Source of the DNA: an uncultured Sphingomonadaceae bacterium
GTDB lineage: Bacteria; Pseudomonadota; Alphaproteobacteria; Sphingomonadales; Sphingomonadaceae
DNA length: 64,000 bases
Assembly: GCA_946479505.1 (NCBI GenBank)
Contig: CAMLGC010000006.1
Coordinates: 11,065 to 75,064, forward strand
Direction: 5' to 3'
Under the pieces are notes generated by a model. It was not told the origin of the DNA, searched no databases, and was given only the letters and a program-made list of their open reading frames with translations. The translations under genes were made by a program, and so were the position numbers. Positions 9,635-18,248 of this stretch are shown in pieces; the stretch's first letter is position 1, and each line of letters starts with the position of its first letter.

Positions 9635-12600
9635 ATGAACAGCAAGAAGGGGATCGTCGCCGCGCTGATGGCGACCACGGCGTTCGCCAGCCCGGCGTTC
9701 GCGCAATCGACCAACCCGGAATCGACCGAAGAAGCGCCGATCGCGGCGGGCGCGCCGGGTGCCGTCGCGCAGGACGCGCCGCAGGAGATCGTCGTTACCG
9801 GCATCCGCGGATCGCAGGAGAAATCGGTCGAGCTGAAGCGCGAGGCGGTCGCGATCGTCGACGCGATCTCGGCCGAGGACATCGGCAAGCTGCCCGACGT
9901 GACGATCGTCGATGCGCTCCAGCGCATCTCGGGCGTGCAGATCCAGCGCAGCGCGGGCGAGGGCGCGACCGTCAACATCCGCGGCCTGCCGCAGGTGGTG
10001 ACGCTGCTCAACGGCGAGCAGTACCTCTCGCCGGGCAATCTCGGCAGCGCGCAGCCCAACTTGAACGACATCCCCGCGCAGCTCATGAACGCGGTCGTCG
10101 TCTATAAATCGACCGACCTTAGGAACGCGCTGTCGGGTATTTCGGGCACGATCGATCTGCGCACGCGGCGCCCGTTCGATCTCGGCGACGGGCTCACCGT
10201 CTCGGGCACGGGCGAATATGCGCGCGGCCGCGACACCAAGAAGAACGACTACCTGTTCAGCGGGCTCGCAAGCTGGCGCAGGGGCAATTTCGGCGTGCTC
10301 GCGTCGGCGGCATACAGCAAGGCCAATCTCGGCAACAACTATTCGGGCATTTCGGGCGGCCCGTTCGGCAACAACGATTGGGGCGGCAGCGCCGACAACT
10401 GGATCGCGCCGCACGGCTACGACACTTTCCACCGCGAGGTCGAGCGCGATCGGCTGGGCATTTCGGGCGCGCTCCAATGGGAGATGGACCCGGGCATCAC
10501 GCTCACCGCAGAGGTGTTCTACACCAAGCTCAAGGAGCATAACCGCGCCGCGGGCATGAACATCTCGAACCGGTGGAACGGCGTTACCTGGACGACGCCG
10601 ACCGATTTCGAGACGACCAGCGTGGTCGGCGCGAACGGCAATCCCTGGCTCGATGTCGACGAATACGATCTCGATGCCTGGTGGGTGAACTCGTTCAGCG
10701 TCAACCGCACGCTCGATTCGCATTCGACCGACGTCAATATCGAGCTCGATTTCGACCGCGGCGGCCCGTTCAGCTTCACCTTCCGCGGCATCCACGCCGA
10801 CGCCGACTATCGGAGTATCAACGGTCAGGTGCAGGCCGATCTCAGCAACTGGCATTATGCGCCGGGCCGCGATTTCACGCTGTTCCGCGATCCCAACGAT
10901 CGCACGCGCGGCACCTTCTATCCGGCCGACATCGCGGCGCTGTATCCGGGCCGCTACACCAACGACGTGGTCGGATCGAACGGTGGGCGCTATGTCGATC
11001 CGAACCCGTTCGGCTATGGTGAGGACCCGCAGCTCCATATCGATATTTCGGGACGCAACATCGTCTGGAGCGGGTTCGACACGCCGATCTCTGGCGGGCT
11101 CGGTGCGGGCCACGGCCTTGCCGACTATATGGCGAACAAGGACAGCTACACGATCGCAGCCTATTCGTCCGAGGGCGACCAGCACAACAGCTCGCAGCTC
11201 ACCGCCTTCCGCTGGGACGGCGCCTATGATTTCGAGAATTCGGGAGAGGCGCTGGGCGGGTTCCTCAAGCGGATCGACATGGGCGTGCGCGCGAGCAAGC
11301 GCCAGACGCAGATCGTGAGCTATCATCTGTTCTCGAACTTCTATGCCGGCAACGGCGCGGCCGACCCCAACGGGTGCGCCGCGCAGTGGAAGGCGATCGA
11401 CGTCGTGATGAACAACCCGCAATGCAGCGCGGGCGAGATGGTCTCCAACCCGGCCTTCGACCCCACCCAGCCGGTGAGTGCGGCAAATCCGGAAACCATC
11501 TTCCAGGGCTATACGGTCAACCGCCCGACCGCGATCGACGAGCACAATCCGGTCTATTTCCTCGACGATTTCGGATCGGTGACCGAGGGCTTCCCCGGCG
11601 TATGGGTGGTCGATCCGCGCGCGTTCGACGACGAGCTCCAATTCCAGAAGGACGTGTTCGGGAATGCCTTCCCGGTGATCGTACCGGGCAACACCTACGA
11701 CGTGAACTTCTACGAACGGAGCGCGTATCTGAACGCCGCGATCGAGGCCGGGGATCTGAGCGGCAATGTCGGCGTGAAGGCGATCCGCACGCGAATTGGC
11801 GTGCGGCAGAACCTGACCGGGCCGACGGTGGCCTATGGCGACACCAACACCGACATCGGCGACTATTTCGACGGCAATTCCTATTGGGATTTCCTGCCGG
11901 CGGTGAACCTCCAATATCAGATCAACTACAATCTGAAGGTGCGTGCCGCTTTCTCGAAGACGATGATCCCGCTCGATCTCGGCAATTACGGCGGGGGGCT
12001 GTCGATCAGCACCGCCGATTCGCCGTGTACGGGCGACCGCGACCCGAATGACGCACCATGCGGCATCCGGCAGGTGACGGGCGCGAGCGCGGGCGGCAAC
12101 CCGCATCTCGATCCGTGGCGGTCGAACAATTACGACGTCGCGCTCGAATATTATTTCGGCCGCGCCTCGTTGTTGAACGTCGGCTACTTCCGGTTGGATA
12201 TCAACAGCTTCGTGACGACCAAGACGGTCAATGACGGACGGTTCCCCGACGGCGACGGCGTCATTCGCCGGACGGTGCCGTTCACCCGGCCGGTCCAGGG
12301 CGAGGGCGGCGCGCTTCAAGGGATCGAGGCCGGCGCGAAGGTGGCGTTCAGCGATGTGTTGGCGCCGGGCGGTTTCCTTTCGAACTTCGGCTTCGATGCG
12401 AACTACACCTATTCGGACAGCTCGCAGCAGAACCGCAACCTCGAAGGCGAGAAACTGCCCTTCCCCGACAATTCGAAGCATTCGGTCAACTTCGCCTTGT
12501 GGTACCAGGGCGAGCACCTTCAGGCGCGCGCCGCCTGGAATTTCCGCTCGCCGCGGCTGGCGTCGACCTTCGGCGCTATCCCGATCTACCAGGCCACGTC

Positions 12601-12784
12601 GCAATATGTGGATCTGAACGTCACCTACAACATCAACGACCATTTCGCGCTCTATGCGAACGCGTCGAACGTGTTGGGCGAAATCGAACGCTATTACTTC
12701 CAGTTCGATTCGGACCACAAACAATATCATTCCCGAAACGAGTTCGAGCCGCGCTATTCGGCGGGCCTTCGGGTCAAGTTCTGA
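9635..12784 (+). CDS. TonB-dependent receptor, Xanthomonas/Caulobacter type
   Basis: 1049-residue outer-membrane transporter. It has a signal peptide (to about AFAQ, residue 23), a TonB-box-like EIVVTGIR near residues 50-57, a plug domain (SAEDIGKLPDVTIVDALQRISGVQ in two blocks, then NIRGLP), a 22-strand barrel and a C-terminal aromatic/basic ending RYSAGLRVKF. The size and the IDLRTRRP motif match the oversized receptor class that imports plant-derived oligosaccharides and aglycones. ATG 9635 follows AGGAGGA. It lies 34 bp after the glucosidase gene in one operon and most likely imports the glucoside or a related substrate. The ligand is unknown. Confidence 0.93.
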   Translation: MNSKKGIVAALMATTAFASPAFAQSTNPESTEEAPIAAGAPGAVAQDAPQEIVVTGIRGSQEKSVELKREAVAIVDAISAEDIGKLPDVTIVDALQRISGVQIQRSAGEGATVNIRGLPQVVTLLNGEQYLSPGNLGSAQPNLNDIPAQLMNAVVVYKSTDLRNALSGISGTIDLRTRRPFDLGDGLTVSGTGEYARGRDTKKNDYLFSGLASWRRGNFGVLASAAYSKANLGNNYSGISGGPFGNNDWGGSADNWIAPHGYDTFHREVERDRLGISGALQWEMDPGITLTAEVFYTKLKEHNRAAGMNISNRWNGVTWTTPTDFETTSVVGANGNPWLDVDEYDLDAWWVNSFSVNRTLDSHSTDVNIELDFDRGGPFSFTFRGIHADADYRSINGQVQADLSNWHYAPGRDFTLFRDPNDRTRGTFYPADIAALYPGRYTNDVVGSNGGRYVDPNPFGYGEDPQLHIDISGRNIVWSGFDTPISGGLGAGHGLADYMANKDSYTIAAYSSEGDQHNSSQLTAFRWDGAYDFENSGEALGGFLKRIDMGVRASKRQTQIVSYHLFSNFYAGNGAADPNGCAAQWKAIDVVMNNPQCSAGEMVSNPAFDPTQPVSAANPETIFQGYTVNRPTAIDEHNPVYFLDDFGSVTEGFPGVWVVDPRAFDDELQFQKDVFGNAFPVIVPGNTYDVNFYERSAYLNAAIEAGDLSGNVGVKAIRTRIGVRQNLTGPTVAYGDTNTDIGDYFDGNSYWDFLPAVNLQYQINYNLKVRAAFSKTMIPLDLGNYGGGLSISTADSPCTGDRDPNDAPCGIRQVTGASAGGNPHLDPWRSNNYDVALEYYFGRASLLNVGYFRLDINSFVTTKTVNDGRFPDGDGVIRRTVPFTRPVQGEGGALQGIEAGAKVAFSDVLAPGGFLSNFGFDANYTYSDSSQQNRNLEGEKLPFPDNSKHSVNFALWYQGEHLQARAAWNFRSPRLASTFGAIPIYQATSQYVDLNVTYNINDHFALYANASNVLGEIERYYFQFDSDHKQYHSRNEFEPRYSAGLRVKF

Positions 12785-12800
12785 CGGTCTCCCACTGCCT

Positions 12801-12836
12801 GGCCGGCGGCGTTCGCGTCGCCGGCCGGCTTTTTTT
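12801..12836 (+). terminator. Rho-independent terminator
   Basis: A perfect 8-bp stem GGCCGGCG/CGCCGGCC with a 10-nt loop is followed by GGC and seven T. It sits 16 bp after the TonB receptor stop and separates the glucosidase-receptor transcript from the halogenase pair, unless it is partly read through. Confidence 0.85.
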
Positions 12837-12887
12837 GCCCGCCCATGTTCGCGCGGCGGGGCCTCTGCTAGTCACCTTCGGAAGATC

Positions 12888-14393
12888 ATGCCTGACGACG
12901 ATCCCAACCGCATCCGCTCGCTCGTCATCGTCGGCGGGGGCACGGCCGGCTGGATGGCGGCCGCCGCACTCGCCAAACATTTCCACAAGAGCGGCCTTCA
13001 GATCACGCTGATCGAATCGAGCGAGATCGGCACGATCGGCGTCGGCGAGGCGACGATCCCCACCCTGCGGCGGTTCTACGCCAAGCTGGGCCTCAGCGAC
13101 ATGGACGTGATGCGCGCGACCAACGCGACCGCAAAGCTCGGCATCATGTTCGAGAATTGGAAGCGCGAGGGCGAGCGCTTTCTCCATCCGTTCGGCCTCT
13201 ATGGCCAGGATTACGGCGATGTCGGCTTCCATCACCTGTGGCTGAAAGCGCGCGCCGCGGGCGATGAGAGGCCGATTTCGGATTATTCGCTCGGCGCCCG
13301 GCTCGCGATCGGCGAGCGGATGGCGCTGCCCCAGCCTAACCCGCCGACGCCGCTCGCGGTCTATGATTGGGCGCTGCACCTCGATGCCGGGCTGTTCGCG
13401 CAATATCTGAGGAAATATGCCGAGGCATCGGGCGTCACGCGGATCGATGCCAAGGTCGAACATGTCGAGACGGCGGAGGATCGGATTGCGGCGATCCGCC
13501 TCGACGACGGACGCCGGATCGAGGGCGATTTCTTCATCGACTGCACCGGCTTTCGCGCGCTGCTGATCGGCGAGGCGCTCGGCGTCGGATTCGAGGACTG
13601 GAACCAATGGCTGCCGTGCGACGCGGCGATCGCGGTGCAGAGCGAAAATGCCGCGGGCGATCCGCCGCCCTTTACGCGCGCGATCGCGAAGAAAGCCGGC
13701 TGGCAGTGGCGCATTCCGCTGCGCCACCGCGCGGGCAACGGGCTGGTCTATTCGACCGAGCACTGGTCCGACGACGAGGCGCAGGCGGTGCTGATGGCCG
13801 ACCTGCCCGGCGCGCCCGTCACCGAGCCGCGGCGCATTCCGTTTCGATCAGGGCGGCGGACGCAGGCGTGGAAGGGCAATTGCGTTGCGCTGGGGCTCGC
13901 GGCCGGGTTCCTCGAGCCGCTCGAATCGACCAGTATCGCGGTGATCGAGACCGCGATCGACCGGCTCAAGGAGCTGTTCCCCGACAGGCGGCTCAACCCC
14001 GCGCTCGCCGAGGAGTTCAACGACGCGACCGGGCGCGAGATGGACCGCGTGCGCGATTTCGTCATCCTGCATTACCATCTCACCCGCCGCGACGACACGG
14101 CGTTCTGGCGGCACTGCGCGTCGATGGAGGTGCCGCCGACGCTCCAGCGCAAGATCGACCTGTGGGATGCGCGCGGCGAGTTCATCCGCTATCGCTGGGA
14201 GATGTTTCACCCGGCGAGCTGGCTCGCGATGTACACCGGCTTCGACCGCGTGCCCGACGCGACCAATCCGGCGGTCGACGGGGCCGATCCCGACACGATC
14301 CGGCAGGCGATGGCGAAGATGCGCGCGAGCGTCGCCGATACCGTCGCGCGCACGCCGAGCCACGCGCAGTTCCTCGCGGCGATTCCGCGATGA
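12888..14393 (+). CDS. Tryptophan-halogenase-family flavoprotein, first copy
   Basis: 501 residues of the FAD-dependent tryptophan halogenase family. All hallmarks are present: the FAD-binding GGGTAGW (residues 17-23), Lys83 in TAKLGIMFENW (the lysine thought to carry hypohalite), WQWRIP at 272-277 (the WxWxIP signature that excludes monooxygenation), and Glu346 in EPLESTSI. It would use FADH2 from a separate reductase to halogenate an aromatic substrate in the cytoplasm. Related genes in xanthomonads and caulobacters often sit beside TonB receptors, as here, and their natural substrates are mostly unknown. It overlaps the second copy by 4 bp (ATGA), so translation is coupled. Confidence 0.87.
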   Translation: MPDDDPNRIRSLVIVGGGTAGWMAAAALAKHFHKSGLQITLIESSEIGTIGVGEATIPTLRRFYAKLGLSDMDVMRATNATAKLGIMFENWKREGERFLHPFGLYGQDYGDVGFHHLWLKARAAGDERPISDYSLGARLAIGERMALPQPNPPTPLAVYDWALHLDAGLFAQYLRKYAEASGVTRIDAKVEHVETAEDRIAAIRLDDGRRIEGDFFIDCTGFRALLIGEALGVGFEDWNQWLPCDAAIAVQSENAAGDPPPFTRAIAKKAGWQWRIPLRHRAGNGLVYSTEHWSDDEAQAVLMADLPGAPVTEPRRIPFRSGRRTQAWKGNCVALGLAAGFLEPLESTSIAVIETAIDRLKELFPDRRLNPALAEEFNDATGREMDRVRDFVILHYHLTRRDDTAFWRHCASMEVPPTLQRKIDLWDARGEFIRYRWEMFHPASWLAMYTGFDRVPDATNPAVDGADPDTIRQAMAKMRASVADTVARTPSHAQFLAAIPR

Positions 14394-15886
14394 CAGCGCC
14401 CCGCCCCCTCCAGCGCATCTGCATCGTCGGCGGCGGGACCGCGGGGTGGATCGCCGCGGCGGTGCTTGCGCACCAATATCGGGGGATCATCGAGGTCGAG
14501 CTCGTCGAATCGGACGATATCGGTACCGTCGGCGTCGGCGAGAGCACGATCCCGCCGTTCCTCCAGTTGCTCAGCGGGCTCGGGATCAGCGAGAGCGAGT
14601 TCGTCCAGGCGACGCAGGCGAGCTTCAAGCTGGGCATCGGGTTTCAGGACTGGCGCACGATCGGCCACCGCTATTTTCATCCGTTCGGCACGATCGGCCG
14701 GCCGACGGAGACAGGCGATTTCTACCAGCTCTGGCTGCGCGCGGCGGCCAACGGGGGCACGCGGCCGCTTCAGGATTTCGCACCGGCGAGCGTGATGGCG
14801 GGGGCGGGCAAGTTCATGCTGCCGTTCAAGGCGCCCAAGACGCCGATTGCCGGTGCCTCCTACGCGCTCCACGTCGATGCCAAACGCGTCGCGCGATTTC
14901 TGCGCGGGTTTGCCGAGGAGCGCGGCGTCACGCGCACCGAGGGCATGGTCACTGAGGTCGCGACGCGGCCCGACGGCTTCGTCGAGCGCGTGATCCTCAA
15001 AGGCGGCCGCAGCATCGCCGCCGATTTCTTCATCGATTGCTCGGGTTTTCGCGCGCTGCTGATCGGGAAGACGCTGGGCGTGGGTTATACCGACTGGTCG
15101 CACTGGCTGCTGTGCGACCGCGCGGTCGCCGTGCAGACGGAGAATGTCGGACCGCCGCCGCCCTGTACGCTGGCGGTCGCAGAGCCGGCGGGCTGGCGTT
15201 GGCGCATCCCGCTCCAGCATCGCACCGGCAACGGCCATGTCTATTCGAGCGCGCACATGAGCGAGGACGAGGCGGCCGCGCTGCTGATGGATCAGGTGGT
15301 CGGCGCACCCGTCACCGACCCGCTGCCGCTGCGCTTCACCAGCGGCGTGCGCGATAAGGTGTGGGACAAGAACGTGCTGTCGCTCGGCCTCGCCTCGGGC
15401 TTCATCGAGCCGCTCGAATCGACCGCGATCCACCTCGTCTATCGCGGCATGGAATATTTCTTCCGCTTCCTGCCCGGCACCGACTGTGCGGCCGAGCTGG
15501 CGGACGAATATAACCGGCGGATGACCGCGGATTACGAGGAGATCCGCGATTTCGTCATCCTGCACTATTGCCTGACCGAGCGGCGCGATACCGACTTCTG
15601 GCGCGCCTGCGCGGAGATGGAGCTGCCCGAATCGCTCGCGCGGCGGATCGCGCTTTTTCGGGTGAACGGCACGATCCCCGAGCATGTCGACGAGCTGTTC
15701 CGATCGGCGAGCTGGCAGTCGGTGATGGACGGGATGGGGGTGCGCCCGCGCAGCCATCACCCCGCAATCGACCGCGTCCCCCCCGGCGAGTTCGGTGCGA
15801 TGGCCGACGCGCTCGCGCATTTCGTGACGTCGCTGCCCGATCATGCGCAGTTTATCGCTAGGCATTGCCCCGCACCCGCCCCATAG
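14390..15886 (+). CDS. Tryptophan-halogenase-family flavoprotein, second copy
   Basis: 498-residue paralogue of the preceding gene, clearly diverged but with the same layout: GGGTAGW at the N-terminus, Lys80 in SFKLGIGFQDW, WRWRIP at 269-274, and EPLESTAI near residue 345. Both copies keep the catalytic Lys and Glu, so neither looks degenerate. Two adjacent intact paralogues may act on successive positions or form a heteromer (inference). The start ATG 14390 is fixed by the ATGA overlap with the upstream stop. No flavin reductase gene is present nearby, so reduced flavin must come from elsewhere. Confidence 0.87.
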   Translation: MTAPRPLQRICIVGGGTAGWIAAAVLAHQYRGIIEVELVESDDIGTVGVGESTIPPFLQLLSGLGISESEFVQATQASFKLGIGFQDWRTIGHRYFHPFGTIGRPTETGDFYQLWLRAAANGGTRPLQDFAPASVMAGAGKFMLPFKAPKTPIAGASYALHVDAKRVARFLRGFAEERGVTRTEGMVTEVATRPDGFVERVILKGGRSIAADFFIDCSGFRALLIGKTLGVGYTDWSHWLLCDRAVAVQTENVGPPPPCTLAVAEPAGWRWRIPLQHRTGNGHVYSSAHMSEDEAAALLMDQVVGAPVTDPLPLRFTSGVRDKVWDKNVLSLGLASGFIEPLESTAIHLVYRGMEYFFRFLPGTDCAAELADEYNRRMTADYEEIRDFVILHYCLTERRDTDFWRACAEMELPESLARRIALFRVNGTIPEHVDELFRSASWQSVMDGMGVRPRSHHPAIDRVPPGEFGAMADALAHFVTSLPDHAQFIARHCPAPAP

Positions 15887-15911
15887 GCGCGCGTGCAGAT
15901 CAGGAACATCG

Positions 15912-16970
15912 ATGGCCCGTTCGCCCCGCCAGTCCGTCACCATCCGCCATGTCGCCGCCGAGGCGGGAGTCTCGCTGCAAACCGTTTCGCGCGTGATGAA
16001 CAACGAGCCCAACGTGCGCCCGCAGGTCCGCGAGCGGGTGAACGCGGCGGTGAAGAAGCTGGGTTATGTTCCGAGCCTTGCGGCACGGCGGATGGGCGGA
16101 TCGCGCTCGTACCTGATCCTCGCCTTGAACGACCGCGACCGCACGATCGAAGGGTGGCAGCTCGGCCAGGGATCGGACTGGATCGACCAGATGCTCTACG
16201 GCGGCATGCTCAAATGCGCCGAGCGCGGCTATCGCATGATCTTCGAGCTGATCGACACGCATTCGGCGCATGTCGAGCGTGAGGTGAACGCGGCGCTGTC
16301 GTCGCTGCGTCCCGACGGGGTGATCCTGACGCCGCCGCATTCGGACAGCCCGGCGATCATCGAGCTGCTCGCCGGCCAGAACGTGCCCTTCGCGCGGATC
16401 GGATCGGACGATGCAAGCGCGGGTTTCGCGATCCGCATGGATGACGCTGCCGCGGCCGCGGCAGCGACCGAGCATCTGATCGGGCTTGGCCACAAAAGGA
16501 TCGGCTTCATCGCGGGCAGCGACGAATATCGGCTGAGCGGCGCGCGCACCGACGGCTATCGCCGCGCGATGGGGGAGGCGGGGCTGCCGATCGAAGCCGC
16601 GTTCGTCCAACCGGGCGATTTCAGCTTCGAAGCGGGCGAGGCGGCGGTGCGCGCCTGGCTCGATCTCGCCGAGCCCGTCACCGCGGTGATCGCGAGCAGC
16701 GAGCAGATGGCGCTCGGCGCGCTCCATGTCGCGCGCGATCGCGGGCTGGACATGCCCGCCCACCTGTCGCTCGTCAGCTTCGACGATACGCCTGCGGTGC
16801 GCTTCAGCGTGCCGCCGATCACTGCTATCACCCAGCCGATCGCACCGATGGCGGCGAAGGCGGCGGAGCTGCTGATCGACGCCGCGAGCGGCAAGGAGAT
16901 CGAGCCTGGGGTTCATGTCATTCCGTTCGCGCTCGCCGTCCGCCGTTCGAGCGCGCCCCCGGGAGGCTGA
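15912..16970 (+). CDS. LacI-family transcriptional regulator
   Basis: 352 residues. The N-terminal helix-turn-helix and hinge (TIRHVAAEAGVSLQTVSRVM, then KKLGYVPSLAARRM) is followed by a periplasmic-binding-protein-like effector domain (VILTPPHSDSP, HKRIGFIAGSDEYRLSGARTDGY, VSFDDTP). It sits at the end of the saccharide locus, 25 bp after the second halogenase gene, and is the likely repressor acting at the TG-N2-AACGTT-N2-CA site at 7129-7142. The effector is probably a sugar released by the GH3 enzyme. Its 3' end overlaps the MFS gene by 56 bp in another frame. Confidence 0.92.
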   Translation: MARSPRQSVTIRHVAAEAGVSLQTVSRVMNNEPNVRPQVRERVNAAVKKLGYVPSLAARRMGGSRSYLILALNDRDRTIEGWQLGQGSDWIDQMLYGGMLKCAERGYRMIFELIDTHSAHVEREVNAALSSLRPDGVILTPPHSDSPAIIELLAGQNVPFARIGSDDASAGFAIRMDDAAAAAAATEHLIGLGHKRIGFIAGSDEYRLSGARTDGYRRAMGEAGLPIEAAFVQPGDFSFEAGEAAVRAWLDLAEPVTAVIASSEQMALGALHVARDRGLDMPAHLSLVSFDDTPAVRFSVPPITAITQPIAPMAAKAAELLIDAASGKEIEPGVHVIPFALAVRRSSAPPGG

Positions 16971-18147
16971 CGGCAGGCGCTCCTGGCGCTTCCTCGCGCT
17001 CTACGCGCTCGCCAATGCGGGCGGGGTCGCCGCCTTCCTGCCGCTGCTGACGCTGCTGTTGCCGCTCAAGGTGCAGGCGGCGGCGGGCGACGACCGGCTT
17101 ACGACTCTCACCCTGTGCGCGCTCGCGGGTGCGGTCGCCGCGAGCCTCTCCAACGTCCTGTTCGGCGCCTTGAGCGACCGGAGTTTCGCCAGGCACCGCA
17201 ACCGGCGCGGATGGATCGCCGCGGGGCTGGCGGCGACGATCGCAAGCTATCCGTTGCTCCACTGGGCGGCGAGCCCGGCCGAGATCGTGGTGGCGGTGCT
17301 CGCCTTCCAGGCGGCGGTGAACATGCTGCTGGCGCCGCTTTACACGATGATGGCGGACGAGGTGCCCGACAGCCAGAAGGGGATTGCGGGCGGGCTGCTG
17401 ACGCTCGGCAACCCGATCGGATCGGCGCTGGCGGCAGTGCTGGTCGCGACCGGTTTCGGCGAGGGCGGGCGGTTCGCCTTGCTGTGCGGCTTCATCGCGG
17501 CGTGCGTCGTGCCGATCCTGTTCGTGCCGGCGCGCCCCGCCGACACGACCCCGCCGCCGGCGCCCGCGCGCGCGATCCGGCGCGGCGACCTTGCGCTCAC
17601 CTGGGGCTCGCGGCTGCTGGTACAGCTCGCGGGCAACGTGCTCTTCACCTACCTGCTCTTCTATTTCGAAAGCGTGGTGCCGGGGGAGGACCCGACGGTG
17701 CTCGCGCCGCGTGTCGGACATGTGACGACGATCGTCTTCATCATATCGATCCCGATTGCGTTGGCGGTGGGGCGCGCCTCCGATCGGCTGCGCGCGCGCA
17801 AGCCATTCCTGATGCTCGCCGCCTCGGCGACGGCGGTCGGGCTGGTGGTGATGGCGCTGCTCCCCGACTGGACCAGCGCGGTGGTGGGATACGGAATGTA
17901 TGCGATCGGGACCGCAATCTTCCTGGGATTGCATTCGGCCTATGCGATGCAGATCCTGCCCTCGCCAGAGCATCGCGGGCGCGACCTCGGCATCCTCAAT
18001 CTCACCAACACGCTGCCGGCGCTGCTCGGCCCCGCCCTCACCTGGGCGCTGGCGACGACCGAGCGGTTCACCCCGGCGTTGCTGACACTCGCGGTGCTGA
18101 CGCTGCTCGGCGGCGCGCTGGTACTGCCGGTGCGGAGCGAGCGGTGA
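16915..18147 (+). CDS. MFS transporter
   Basis: 410-residue major facilitator with about 12 hydrophobic segments, the loop-2 motif GALSDRSFARHRNRRGW between TM2 and TM3, and a second-half counterpart GRASDRLRARKPF. It starts inside the lacI gene (56-bp overlap). No ATG, GTG or TTG occurs downstream until the first membrane helix, so the overlapping start is probably real and implies translational coupling with the regulator. Its place in the locus suggests inner-membrane uptake of the sugar freed by the periplasmic glucosidase. The substrate is inferred from context only. Confidence 0.88.
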   Translation: MSFRSRSPSAVRARPREADGRRSWRFLALYALANAGGVAAFLPLLTLLLPLKVQAAAGDDRLTTLTLCALAGAVAASLSNVLFGALSDRSFARHRNRRGWIAAGLAATIASYPLLHWAASPAEIVVAVLAFQAAVNMLLAPLYTMMADEVPDSQKGIAGGLLTLGNPIGSALAAVLVATGFGEGGRFALLCGFIAACVVPILFVPARPADTTPPPAPARAIRRGDLALTWGSRLLVQLAGNVLFTYLLFYFESVVPGEDPTVLAPRVGHVTTIVFIISIPIALAVGRASDRLRARKPFLMLAASATAVGLVVMALLPDWTSAVVGYGMYAIGTAIFLGLHSAYAMQILPSPEHRGRDLGILNLTNTLPALLGPALTWALATTERFTPALLTLAVLTLLGGALVLPVRSER

Positions 18148-18163
18148 CGCACAGCGATCGCCG

Positions 18164-18240
18164 TGTCCCCCGCGCAGGCGGGGACCCAGAGTTGCCAGCG
18201 CAGGCGTCTGTGACTCTGGGCTCCCGCCTCCGCGGGAGCA
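18164..18240. repeat. Paired palindromic repeat
   Basis: Left arm CCCGCGCAGGCGGGGACCC and right arm GGGCTCCCGCCTCCGCGGG, each itself a hairpin, around a 25-bp centre with ACTCTGGG complementary to CCCAGAGT. It lies between the convergent MFS and aldehyde dehydrogenase genes, where it may also act as a terminator. Confidence 0.75.
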
Positions 18241-18248
18241 TTGGTCGT

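Noticed and set aside
9602..12730. Very long open frame antisense to the first TonB receptor, and similar ones opposite the glucosidase (7231-10086) and metH (36908-39907)
   Set aside because: High-GC codon use keeps antisense frames open. The products are Arg/Gly/Ala/His-rich without any recognisable domain, and the sense proteins are clear family members.
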